A stretch of DNA of 24,574 bases from a virus. Below are positions 9,005-16,150 of the stretch, piece by piece. The position numbers and the translations under genes were made by a program. The stretch covers positions 1-24,574 of IMG/VR virus record IMGVR_UViG_3300028844_005953; one strand, written 5' to 3'. The notes below the pieces were generated by a model that was not told the DNA's origin, made no database searches, and saw only the letters and a list, made by a program, of their open reading frames with translations. Each line of letters begins with the position of its first letter. The first letter of the stretch is position 1.

Positions 9005-10156
9005 TTATCCTACATAAATGTTTAATGGAACTCGAGTCATTACTTGTTGTTGTTGTTCAACCATAGCTGCTTCATTCTCCATTCTTGTTTTTTTACTAAC
9101 CTCGTTAAGATTTTCTCTTAATTGTTCAACAAGAGTATCTTTTTCTGTTTGTGCTTCAGCTCTTAATGCTGCACCATCTAAAGAAACTTCTGAACCAGGA
9201 ATTGGTACTGTATTGTACTTTTCTCTAATTGCACCTAACATCTCTTTTGCCAAAGCGAGTGTATATTTTCTAATCCATTGTTTACCAACATCGTTAATTT
9301 TTTGATATTCTGCAAAGTTGTATCCTACATTTGAGTAATCTGATACTACATTAGGAGTTATGATAGTAGAATTTTCTCTTCTATCTTTTACAACTTGATA
9401 TTCAAAATAAAGTCTATATTCCGAAGTTGGTTTTGGAAATATTTGTATTTTATTATTTACTATATTAAATGTATGTGCTGATTTTCTGATTTGGTCATTA
9501 AATTCAATTTGTTGAATTCTTAACATATCCTCATAAATTGGCATCAAGATAAATTGTGCCGCTGGTGAGAATGAACCAAATCCAAATTCATCAATTAAGT
9601 TTAAAGTTCCTTGTCCACTTACTGAGTAAGGGTCAAAGAATCTTTGAATAGCGGGTGATGATTCGTAAAATACTTTAGTTACATCAATTCGTTCTCCACT
9701 TTCTGAAACATCTGCAAATAGGGTTTGTAAATCGTATTCTTGGGAATTAGTATTTACTGTAATATAATCTTTCTTTATATCAGTTCTACCACCAACATTT
9801 GCAAAGTTACCATAAGTTTCTGCAATTGTTGTTACATTATTAAGTTCAGAACCCATTACTGATTGACCAGTATAGTTTGAACCTGTTGCTTGTCCTTCTA
9901 AAGAACCGAGGTTATTTCTTATATTAAATTGGTTCACTTGAGATGAATACTCACTTACCGCTTCTTCAAATACTGCGAAGAAGTTTTCACCTTGTAATTC
10001 TATATCAATGATTGGATATCCTAATCTTTTCGCACACCATGATGCAACTTTAGGTGCATCTAGTTGAAAAGAGGAATCTGAATCATATGTACCGAATGGG
10101 GTCGATGAACCTGAGGTAAAATCTGCTGAACCTGTCCAAATCCTTGCTTGAGACAT
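9005..10156 (-). CDS. Putative neck protein (gp13-like), 383 aa
   Basis: First gene after the capsid terminator, with its own ribosome site (TAAGGAG, 7 bases before ATG) and a TATATTTATA promoter-like element 32 bases upstream of the start. An N-terminal region (residues about 30-80) contains CAKRLGYPIIDIELQGENFF and AVSEYSSQVNQF, then a Gly/Ser/Asn-rich stretch. The C-terminal half has WIRKYTLALAKEMLGAIREK and VPIPGSEVSLDGAAL, followed by a coiled-coil-like segment ending VPLNIYVG. This resembles the neck-1 (gp13) proteins of marine T4-like phages, which bind the portal after packaging. In T4 the gp13 gene lies upstream of the terminase, so its place after the capsid gene is a rearrangement. 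Moderately sure. Confidence 0.6.
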   Translation of the reverse strand: MSQARIWTGSADFTSGSSTPFGTYDSDSSFQLDAPKVASWCAKRLGYPIIDIELQGENFFAVFEEAVSEYSSQVNQFNIRNNLGSLEGQATGSNYTGQSVMGSELNNVTTIAETYGNFANVGGRTDIKKDYITVNTNSQEYDLQTLFADVSESGERIDVTKVFYESSPAIQRFFDPYSVSGQGTLNLIDEFGFGSFSPAAQFILMPIYEDMLRIQQIEFNDQIRKSAHTFNIVNNKIQIFPKPTSEYRLYFEYQVVKDRRENSTIITPNVVSDYSNVGYNFAEYQKINDVGKQWIRKYTLALAKEMLGAIREKYNTVPIPGSEVSLDGAALRAEAQTEKDTLVEQLRENLNEVSKKTRMENEAAMVEQQQQVMTRVPLNIYVG

Positions 10157-10188
10157 ATATTTTCTCCTTACTTAATCAATTATACTAC

Positions 10189-10198
10189 TATAAATATA
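10189..10198 (-). promoter_or_regulatory. Promoter-like element TATATTTATA before the neck operon
   Basis: On the coding strand TATATTTATA lies 32 bases before the gp13-like start and just after the capsid terminator, exactly where a new transcript would need a promoter. The same 10-mer occurs at 13341, 13698, 20232 and 22371 in the same orientation. No consistent -35 box is visible. Confidence 0.55.
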
Positions 10199-10224
10199 AA
10201 ATAAATCAAAAGGAGAGTATAAAA

Positions 10225-10260
10225 TAAAAAAAAGAGGGAAACCTTTCGGAATCCCTCTTA
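10225..10260 (-). terminator. Intrinsic terminator after the major capsid gene
   Basis: On the minus strand AAGAGGGA (10259-10252) pairs with TCCCTCTT (10239-10232). A second short pairing CC/GG closes a GAAA tetraloop (10247-10244), with two internal T-T mismatches. A run of T follows. This is a textbook rho-independent terminator 50 bases past the capsid stop and separates the head operon from the neck operon. Confidence 0.88.
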
Positions 10261-10266
10261 ATTCTA

Positions 10267-10284
10267 TCATTACAATTGTAATGA
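10267..10284. repeat. 18-bp perfect palindrome between capsid stop and terminator
   Basis: TCATTACAATTGTAATGA is fully self-complementary. In RNA it can form a 7-bp stem with an AATT loop just upstream of the terminator hairpin. It may stabilise the 3' end of the capsid mRNA or bind a dimeric protein; neither is shown. Confidence 0.75.
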
Positions 10285-10310
10285 CCTAAATACTAAGATT
10301 TAAATTTAGA

Positions 10311-11930
10311 TTATACTAAGTTTAAGTCTTTAACATAGATTTTACCATAGAATTCTGGTCTTACCATTTTCTTAGCATATCTAGTCATTACACCTCTACG
10401 AGGAGTAAAGTTAGTTGGGTCATATACAAGAGGTGTCATGATTAATGGTACATACGGTGCATAAACAGCTCCAGTTTCAAGGAAATTACTTCCTTTAAAT
10501 CCTAACAAGATTTCGTTTGAAGTCATGTAAGGGTTTTTGTAAACTGTATATCTGTTTGCAATTGAACCAACAGTAGATACACCAGCTGCGAAAGATGAAG
10601 CATCTTTATCAGCAGAAACTGTAAATCCTGGGATTGATTCTAAAATTGTACATACATCAGGAGAAGCAACAATAAAGTTAGCTCCACCTCTTAAAGTTAA
10701 TTGGTGAATCTTGTTCGAAACTTTGTTAAGTTTAGCACCTAAAGTTTGGAACCAAGAGTTCTTAGTATAAGCAGCAGAGTTAGAACCTGCAACCCACGAT
10801 GAACCATTGTACTCTTCACCTAAAGTTACTGACCAGTACTCAGTTGTTAAAGCGTTAGCTTTTAACATATCTAAGATTTCTAAGTCAATCTCTAATGAGA
10901 TGTACTCAGATAACATAGAAGTTAATTCAGCTTCTGCATCAATTGAGTGGTAAGCGTTAAGGTCTTGAGCAAGTTCAGGTGTCCATACAGCCTTTAATTT
11001 TCTTGTCTTAGCAACAATTGCTTCAGACTTCAATTCAAGGTCAACTTCAGGAATACCTAAATCATCACCTACATTAGAAACACCACCAGCGTTTCCATCT
11101 TCAAAGTCACCTCTGTTTTCAGCGACTGGTTGTTGTGCATACTTAACAGTTAAATCATCAGCTTTTACAGCACCTGCTCCACAGTTCGCGAAGAATGTGA
11201 ATGCACCAGCTGCAGTTGCAGATGAGTGTGCTGGGTAAAATGCATCAGCACTTGAGAAATCAGATGAAGAAATGTAGAAACTTCTTACACCATCAATATC
11301 AGGTCTTGTTAAGTCATTTGTTGAACCATTGTCAAAAGTAATTTTTTGAATCGCACCTGCAGCTATTGAAGCTGAAAGTGATGAATCGAATCCTACTTCT
11401 GCCCATGATGCAGTTGCGAATGTTAAATCTGCAACAGCAACATCATCAGATACATCATTAATTGAGTATCCAAATCTACCTTCACCGTATAAACCATTTT
11501 CAGCAACATTAGTTGAACCTAAGTCCGAACCATCACCACCGAATAAAGATTTTCCAGAGAATCCAGGATTACCTGGTTGAGCCGTACCATACTTAAAGTC
11601 TAAATAGAATATAAGACCTGATGGTAAGTTCATTGGTTGTACACTAACGAATTCTTTCGATGCGATTTCACCGAAGATACGTCTTACTAATGGAAGGGCT
11701 ACCCCACTCCATTCTTCACTACCAGCTGATGTACCAGTCTGTGTAGCTTCATCAAGCAATTGTTTTGCTTGGTTTTCTAACAATACAGAAATCTGTGATT
11801 GTTCTCTTTCTCCTAAACCTTCAAGAAGTCCAGTTTGTTCCCATTTTCCTTTCAGTTCTCTTGTCTCTGCAAGCATTACTGATTGTGGGTTCTTTCCTTC
11901 CATAAGTTTAGATAAATCAAAATTTGCCAT
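10311..11930 (-). CDS. 23: Major capsid protein (gp23-like), 539 aa
   Basis: T4-type HK97-fold capsid protein, close to the T4 gp23 length of 521. Recognisable family segments are the N-terminal MLAETRELKGKWEQTGLLEG (about 19-38), PLVRRIFGEIASKEFVSVQP (about 80-99), SGLIFYLDFKYG, then TRKLKAVWTPELAQDLNAYH, AEAELTSMLSEYISLEIDLE, the P-domain-like NRYTVYKNPYMTSNEILLGF and YAPYVPLIMTPL, and a C-terminal RRGVMTRYAKKMVRPEF. T4 gp23 loses its N-terminus to the prohead protease at an (I/L)-x-E site; LAE (20-22) and LLE (50-52) are candidates here. A strong AAGGAG lies 8 bases before ATG. It follows the scaffold gene by 25 bases and ends at a strong terminator. No separate vertex protein (gp24) is present in the window. 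Confidence 0.97.
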   Translation of the reverse strand: MANFDLSKLMEGKNPQSVMLAETRELKGKWEQTGLLEGLGEREQSQISVLLENQAKQLLDEATQTGTSAGSEEWSGVALPLVRRIFGEIASKEFVSVQPMNLPSGLIFYLDFKYGTAQPGNPGFSGKSLFGGDGSDLGSTNVAENGLYGEGRFGYSINDVSDDVAVADLTFATASWAEVGFDSSLSASIAAGAIQKITFDNGSTNDLTRPDIDGVRSFYISSSDFSSADAFYPAHSSATAAGAFTFFANCGAGAVKADDLTVKYAQQPVAENRGDFEDGNAGGVSNVGDDLGIPEVDLELKSEAIVAKTRKLKAVWTPELAQDLNAYHSIDAEAELTSMLSEYISLEIDLEILDMLKANALTTEYWSVTLGEEYNGSSWVAGSNSAAYTKNSWFQTLGAKLNKVSNKIHQLTLRGGANFIVASPDVCTILESIPGFTVSADKDASSFAAGVSTVGSIANRYTVYKNPYMTSNEILLGFKGSNFLETGAVYAPYVPLIMTPLVYDPTNFTPRRGVMTRYAKKMVRPEFYGKIYVKDLNLV

Positions 11931-11955
11931 TTTTATCTCTCCTTAAAATTATTAA

Positions 11956-13194
11956 TTAGTTAATGTTAGCAAGTTTTTTGAATCTATCAGCCATCGTATT
12001 AGTTGATTCAGCAATTACTTCCTTTTTAGGAGCAGTTGATGCAACTGGTTTAGATGCGAATGATTCGTTTATTTTCTTACTAGCTTTTTGTTTTTTTGCA
12101 GTTCCATTAAATTTGAAACTCTCAGCCAAAGTTGAGAATACTAATTTAACTTCTCTTACATTACCTGTTCTGTCTAATGTTTCAACAACTTTATGTTTTT
12201 GTTCGTTGTTTAAATCATAAGCTCTGAACAATTTGTTCGTATAAAGAAGTTTTGCATTCAATAAGTTAACCTCATTGATAGTTTTCTTCAATTCTTTGAT
12301 AGTACTAATCGCTTCGTTTAACTCAGCTTTAGTTTCTTCCAATGCATTGTTTTCTTCAACTTCTTCTTTTTCTTCTTCAGAATCTTCACCTTCAGATACC
12401 TCATCAGAACCATATCCCATTTCTCTTAGGATTTCTTCTAAATCGATTTCATCATCTAAATCTTCTTCTTCAGAATCTTCTTCTTCAGAATAAGTTTCTT
12501 CAACTTCTTCTTCGTGTTTCTCATCTTCATGAGAATCAACAGCGTCATCAGCGATATCTCCAACTTCTTCTTTTTCCTCACTATCAAGTTCTTCTTCGTG
12601 GTCTGCACCTTCTTCTTCAGAAAGTTCAGCCTCTAGTTCTTTGATAATTGATTCTAAATCAAGTTCGTCATCTACTGAATCTTCTTCTTCGTGAGAATCT
12701 TCTTCGTAGTTTTCTTCTACTGAATCTTCTTCTTCTTCTGATTCTTCGTTTTCACTAATTTCAGCAGCTTTCTCAGAATTTTCATCCTCAGAACCTACTT
12801 CACTAGACTCAACATCCGTATCAGGATTTCCTTGAGCTACATCTGATGATGAGTTAGCATCATCTGCTGGTTGCTTATTGTCTCCATCACCGATATCAGA
12901 AGCACCTGCATCAGGAGCATCATCTTTATCGTACTCTTCATTAACTTCCTCTTCGTCCTTATCTTCACCTTCAGCAGTAATTTCTTCCTCACCGTCAGCG
13001 TTGTAAGTTCCCTCTTCTACTTCTTCTTTATCTTCATCTTCTCCTTCAATTTCTTGCTGAAGTTTTTGAGATAAGATAGACTGTAGTCTAGGAGTGAAAG
13101 CCTCTTCAAGAGCGATTTTGGCATTAGCAATTGCAGTTTCTCTAACAGCTTTTGCATCAGCGATAGCCTCTTTTAACAAATTTGAATTTGCCAT
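11956..13194 (-). CDS. 22: Prohead core scaffolding protein (gp22-like), 412 aa
   Basis: Internal scaffold that would shape the prohead and then be degraded by the gp21 protease. After a basic N-terminal helix (about 1-55) the protein is extraordinarily Glu/Asp/Ser-rich (about 50-285), with two copies of a DDExDLExIxxE phrase in the acidic tract. A coiled coil and conserved core follow: ELNEAISTIKELKKTINEVN, LNAKLLYTNKLF (312-323), then GNVREVKLVFSTLAES. The C-terminus has KINE (374-377) and VIAE (to 396) before the tail MADRFKKLANIN; both fit gp21 cleavage sites and this tail type is common in T4-like core proteins. T4 gp22 is about 269 residues, so the acidic tract is expanded. It is preceded by a 147-base leader with a hairpin and by AAAGG 8 bases before ATG. 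Confidence 0.88.
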   Translation of the reverse strand: MANSNLLKEAIADAKAVRETAIANAKIALEEAFTPRLQSILSQKLQQEIEGEDEDKEEVEEGTYNADGEEEITAEGEDKDEEEVNEEYDKDDAPDAGASDIGDGDNKQPADDANSSSDVAQGNPDTDVESSEVGSEDENSEKAAEISENEESEEEEDSVEENYEEDSHEEEDSVDDELDLESIIKELEAELSEEEGADHEEELDSEEKEEVGDIADDAVDSHEDEKHEEEVEETYSEEEDSEEEDLDDEIDLEEILREMGYGSDEVSEGEDSEEEKEEVEENNALEETKAELNEAISTIKELKKTINEVNLLNAKLLYTNKLFRAYDLNNEQKHKVVETLDRTGNVREVKLVFSTLAESFKFNGTAKKQKASKKINESFASKPVASTAPKKEVIAESTNTMADRFKKLANIN

Positions 13195-13340
13195 AATAGT
13201 TACCTTTCGTTTTGTTTCGTGAAAATATTAAGGGATTTTCAATAAGATTAGTTTCAAGGTTTTTTTGGTCACCCTACATAAGAATTCGTGGGTATTCATT
13301 AACCTAAGTATAAAACCTACATTCGGTAGGTTATTCAGTA
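13195..13340 (-). promoter_or_regulatory. Structured 5' leader of the scaffold-capsid transcript
   Basis: This 146-base gene-free stretch lies between the TATATTTATA element (13341-13350) and the scaffold ATG, much longer than the other leaders here. Directly after the promoter-like element there is a perfect 7-bp stem AACCTAC/GTAGGTT with loop CGAAT (13332-13314 read on the minus strand). A 5' hairpin could stabilise the mRNA of the most highly expressed genes, or regulate translation. No known riboswitch pattern is recognised. Confidence 0.5.
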
Positions 13341-13350
13341 TATAAATATA
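13341..13350 (-). promoter_or_regulatory. Promoter-like element TATATTTATA before scaffold/capsid
   Basis: The 10-mer lies 18 bases after the bS21 stop and 147 bases before the scaffold start, with a 7-bp hairpin immediately downstream. It has the same sequence and orientation as the elements at 10189, 13698, 20232 and 22371. Confidence 0.55.
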
Positions 13351-13368
13351 CAATCTATAACAAAAAAG

Positions 13369-13674
13369 TTATTTTTGAGTAGATTTATTTTTATTTTGTG
13401 GTTTATTTGATTTTTTTCTTTTCTTTTTTCTTAAAAGTAATGAGGCTTTTGGGTCTCCGTTTTCTATTTTTTCTAATATAGTTAACTTCTGTTGTTCTCT
13501 GATTGCCTGTTGTTTTGCTTTTCTACGAACTGTTTTGGGTTTAATGTAGTATTTTCTTTCTCTCAGTTCTAGTAGGTGTTCAGATTCCATAACACCTCTT
13601 TTGAATTTTTTTAATGCTCTGTTAATATCTCCTTTGATAACTTTAACAGAAACTAATTTTTTCTTTTTACTCAT
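13369..13674 (-). CDS. rpsU: Phage-encoded ribosomal protein bS21, 101 aa
   Basis: Residues about 7-62 match the small-subunit protein bS21: LVSVKVIKGDINRALKKFKR, then LLELRERKYYIKPKTVRRKA, corresponding to the family features VxVxxxExxxxALrrFKR and LxExRrRxxYxKPxxxRkrkk. The remaining 40 residues are a Lys/Arg-rich extension, longer than a typical bacterial bS21 (about 60-70 aa). bS21 sits by the anti-Shine-Dalgarno end of 16S rRNA on the 30S platform and influences initiation. Phages of aquatic bacteria are known to carry this gene. Here it sits inside the head operon between internal-head genes and the scaffold, with its own TATATTTATA element 23 bases upstream, so it is probably expressed late. 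The ribosome site AGGAG is only about one base from ATG, unusually tight. Confidence 0.85.
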   Translation of the reverse strand: MSKKKKLVSVKVIKGDINRALKKFKRGVMESEHLLELRERKYYIKPKTVRRKAKQQAIREQQKLTILEKIENGDPKASLLLRKKKRKKSNKPQNKNKSTQK

Positions 13675-13697
13675 TCTCCTTTATTTAATGTAACAAT

Positions 13698-13707
13698 TAT
13701 AAATATA
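13698..13707 (-). promoter_or_regulatory. Promoter-like element TATATTTATA before bS21
   Basis: Lies in the 46-base gap between the 114-aa gene and bS21, 23 bases before the bS21 start, inside a longer A/T-alternating tract. It has the same orientation as the other copies. Confidence 0.5.
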
Positions 13708-13720
13708 TATATTTTTATTT

Positions 13721-14065
13721 TTAAGAACCCTTACCAGTTCCACTTTTTTTACCACCTGTATGAGTAGAAACATTGATAGGTTTTTTACCTTGCCCTCTTG
13801 ATTGAGAACCACCTCTATTTGCTTTGTTTTGTGCTGCTCTTTTTCTACGAGTTGCAGATTCTTTTTCTTTTTTACTCATGGATGCGGCTTTCTTGGCAGG
13901 AACACATTTAGCATATCCTTTTTTCTTACCACTTGTACCACATGGTGGGTGTTTACCACTCTTATCTTTTTTACCAATGTTTACCCACTTTGATTTGAAC
14001 CAGTTTTTCAAATCTTCATTTGTAGTTTCTTCAAATATCTCGTCTATGATATCTTGGAGTTTCAT
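13721..14065 (-). CDS. Small basic Cys-containing head-region protein, 114 aa
   Basis: Function not established. A short acidic N-terminus (MKLQDIIDEIFEETTNEDLK) is followed by a domain with WFKSKWVNIGKKDKSGKHPP, C42, GTSGKKKGYAKC (C54), then KKEKESATRRKRAAQNKANR and a Gly/Lys/Ser-rich tail. This W-V-x-I-G ... CG ... GYxxCxP ... K pattern recurs as a small basic module in aquatic T4-like phages (I recall DUF5872-type annotations, unverified). The high Lys/Arg content suggests nucleic-acid binding or packaging inside the head. The start overlaps the upstream stop (TAATG at 14065), so it is translationally coupled to the 363-aa gene. Confidence 0.8.
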   Translation of the reverse strand: MKLQDIIDEIFEETTNEDLKNWFKSKWVNIGKKDKSGKHPPCGTSGKKKGYAKCVPAKKAASMSKKEKESATRRKRAAQNKANRGGSQSRGQGKKPINVSTHTGGKKSGTGKGS

Positions 14066-15156
14066 TATTTACCTAGTTGGAATAATTTTTCTTCTGCAGC
14101 TGCATTAGTTCTGTAATCGTAGTGTTTTGGATTTAGTCCAAAATCTCTTAGGGATTTTTCTAACCAAATTCTATACTTTCTTTTACCATACTTTTTTTCC
14201 ATGGTATCAAGTACATCGTAAAATAGTTTTTCGTGTTTAACTTTTTTTACTAAATCTTTGATTTGTTTTTTATCTTCGTTTGTATAATATAAATGTCTAT
14301 ACTTTGATGATTCTTTTACTGATTCACCGAATCCATAAACATATCCACCTTTGTGTAAACTGTTAACGAACTTTGCTAAATCTTTTTTGTTTCTGAAAAT
14401 TTGGATATCAAAGAAATCACTACCATCTTTGTGTTTCTTTTTACCATCGTGGTAAGAGATTGTATATTTTGATTTACCAATACCATCTTTTTGGTAGTAT
14501 CTTTTTTTACCTTCGTTTACTGATTCTTTTACAGGTACACCATCTTTGGTTATTCTATAATCAACCCACCCATCTTGTTTTGCTAATGATTTGGCATCTT
14601 TAGAAATAGCCTTTATCATCATTTTATCTATATTAGGATTGTGTGTTGTTTTTGTTAAAGATGCTTTTTTGAATTTTCTATCTTTTTTAGATGATTTATA
14701 TTCAATACCATAAGTTATTGCTGCTTCGTTTACTGATTCATAAATTGGTTTACCTGTTTTTTTATCTATTCTTTTTGGTTTATACAATTCCCAATCAGAT
14801 GTTTTGGCATTCCATATAAGAGCACTGCCATCGGACATTATTACAAATTCTTTACCTTTGATTTTTTTCTCAACACCTTTGCCCATCTTCATATACCAAT
14901 TTAATTTTTTATATAAATTAGTATCATTTACATATTTTTCTGCCCAATTACTACCCTTACCAACTTCGTTTATTGCGTATTTGGCTTCTTTAGAATCCCA
15001 ATCTCTTTTAGACATTGAACCAACTGATTCAATACCGCTCTTTGATAAAATTTTATCGGTATTTTTCTTTAAGAACATATCTACTGCTCTTTTAGACTTA
15101 AATACTTTAAGTAATTTTTTACCTTTTCTTGTTTCTATATAAGATACGAATTCCAT
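14065..15156 (-). CDS. Multi-module basic protein with ESVNE linkers, 363 aa (possible internal head polyprotein)
   Basis: No single known family covers this protein. It reads as five short modules separated by near-identical linkers: AINE (61-64), ESVNE (140-144), ESVNE (211-215) and ESVKE (278-282). The modules are 64-81 residues each, nearly all strongly basic and mutually unlike in sequence; for example module 2 has KEFVIMSDGSALIWNAKTSD and module 4 has GIGKSKYTISYHDGKKKHKD. The linkers fit the I/L/V-x-E| preference of T4-type prohead protease, whose gene is 2.6 kb upstream in the same cluster. I infer a precursor for several small internal head proteins. The alternative is an uncleaved fusion protein with flexible linkers. 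A strong TTAAGGAG precedes the ATG; the gene overlaps the 114-aa gene by one base. Confidence 0.85.
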   Translation of the reverse strand: MEFVSYIETRKGKKLLKVFKSKRAVDMFLKKNTDKILSKSGIESVGSMSKRDWDSKEAKYAINEVGKGSNWAEKYVNDTNLYKKLNWYMKMGKGVEKKIKGKEFVIMSDGSALIWNAKTSDWELYKPKRIDKKTGKPIYESVNEAAITYGIEYKSSKKDRKFKKASLTKTTHNPNIDKMMIKAISKDAKSLAKQDGWVDYRITKDGVPVKESVNEGKKRYYQKDGIGKSKYTISYHDGKKKHKDGSDFFDIQIFRNKKDLAKFVNSLHKGGYVYGFGESVKESSKYRHLYYTNEDKKQIKDLVKKVKHEKLFYDVLDTMEKKYGKRKYRIWLEKSLRDFGLNPKHYDYRTNAAAEEKLFQLGK

Positions 15157-15165
15157 TGTTACTCC

Positions 15166-16140
15166 TTAACACTTTTTCCAACCACCACCAGCTGCTTTGT
15201 ATTTTTTTGCTGCCCAACCATTTGCGTATGCAGATGGGTAAACATCAAACTTTTGTTTAGCTTGTGATTTGTAAGATGACCACTTAGAGGGGTTTGTTGG
15301 ACAATTTTTTTCCATTAAACGAGATACTTTTTTACCAAACTCATAAAGTTTAGTTTCTTCTTCGTTTAAATCCGATTCTCTTAATACTGTAACTATGTTT
15401 CCATTAGAAGTTCTGTTGTGAACTGTAACGGGTTGTTCGTTTAGAGATTCCATAAATACAGTTCTACCATATCCATCTTCAATAGAAATCGAATTTCTTC
15501 TTCCATGCTTTTTATTTAATTTGTGATACATCTTAATCGCATCTTCAACTTTTTCATAAGATTTTGGGGAGTTAGCAACTATCCTATTTCCATTTCTAGC
15601 TATAATAGTATATGGTCCACCTCTTTCTTTTTTCTTTATAATTTTTTTGATTTCTGAATCAGAAACTTCATTTACTGATTCGTTACATCCACCCTCTGTT
15701 GTTCCTTTACATCCACAACCACAATCTTCTTTAGATTCGTTGATACCTAATCTGTTTTTCATTTCATCTTCAGTAATCTCACCGAACTTATAGTATCTTG
15801 AAAGGATGTGTCCCATATCTTCATACAACCCTGCCATTCTTTGGTCAAGGTTTCTAGCTTCTACTGCAACTTTATCGAATTGTTTACCCAACTTATCTAA
15901 TTCACTCATGTTTCTCTTTACAGTATGTTTATCGAACCAATCACCAGCTTCTTTGATTGCAAGTGTTCTAGCAGCTTCAGTAATACCACCAAGGGTTTCT
16001 GCCACTTGAGTAATATCAGATTTTCTATCCATTGATTCTTGATACTTGTTGTAAGTTGAAACAATTTCAAGAAAATGTCTTTTAACCTCATTAGATAGAG
16101 GTCTTTCTTCGTTTTCTTTTAATAGTTGGGTTAGTTTCAT
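15166..16140 (-). CDS. Multi-module head-region protein with Cys cluster and ESVNE/ESLNE linkers, 324 aa
   Basis: Module 1 (1-135) is helical and looks like a conserved family in aquatic T4-like phages (segments HFLEIVSTYNKYQE, AGDWFDKHTVKRNM, RMAGLYEDMGHILSRYY). It ends at INE (133-135). A Cys cluster follows (C140, C142, C144, C152) and then ESVNE (154-158). Module 2 (about 159-235) is a small basic alpha/beta domain (YTIIARNGNRIVANSPKSYE) ending ESLNE (231-235). A short piece ends SDLNE (256-260). Module 3 (261-324) has CPTNPSKWSSYKSQAKQKFD and PSAYANGWAAKKYKAAGGGW, a basic domain I know from many aquatic phage proteins. Probable head-internal role, possibly processed by gp21; the function of each module is unknown. 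AAGGAG lies 7 bases before ATG. Confidence 0.85.
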   Translation of the reverse strand: MKLTQLLKENEERPLSNEVKRHFLEIVSTYNKYQESMDRKSDITQVAETLGGITEAARTLAIKEAGDWFDKHTVKRNMSELDKLGKQFDKVAVEARNLDQRMAGLYEDMGHILSRYYKFGEITEDEMKNRLGINESKEDCGCGCKGTTEGGCNESVNEVSDSEIKKIIKKKERGGPYTIIARNGNRIVANSPKSYEKVEDAIKMYHKLNKKHGRRNSISIEDGYGRTVFMESLNEQPVTVHNRTSNGNIVTVLRESDLNEEETKLYEFGKKVSRLMEKNCPTNPSKWSSYKSQAKQKFDVYPSAYANGWAAKKYKAAGGGWKKC

Positions 16141-16150
16141 TGTTCTCTCC

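Noticed and set aside
13351-13371. Weak hairpin ATAAC-T6-GTTAT at the bS21 stop as a terminator
   Set aside because: Only five A/T-rich pairs and no U-run after the stem; too weak to call.
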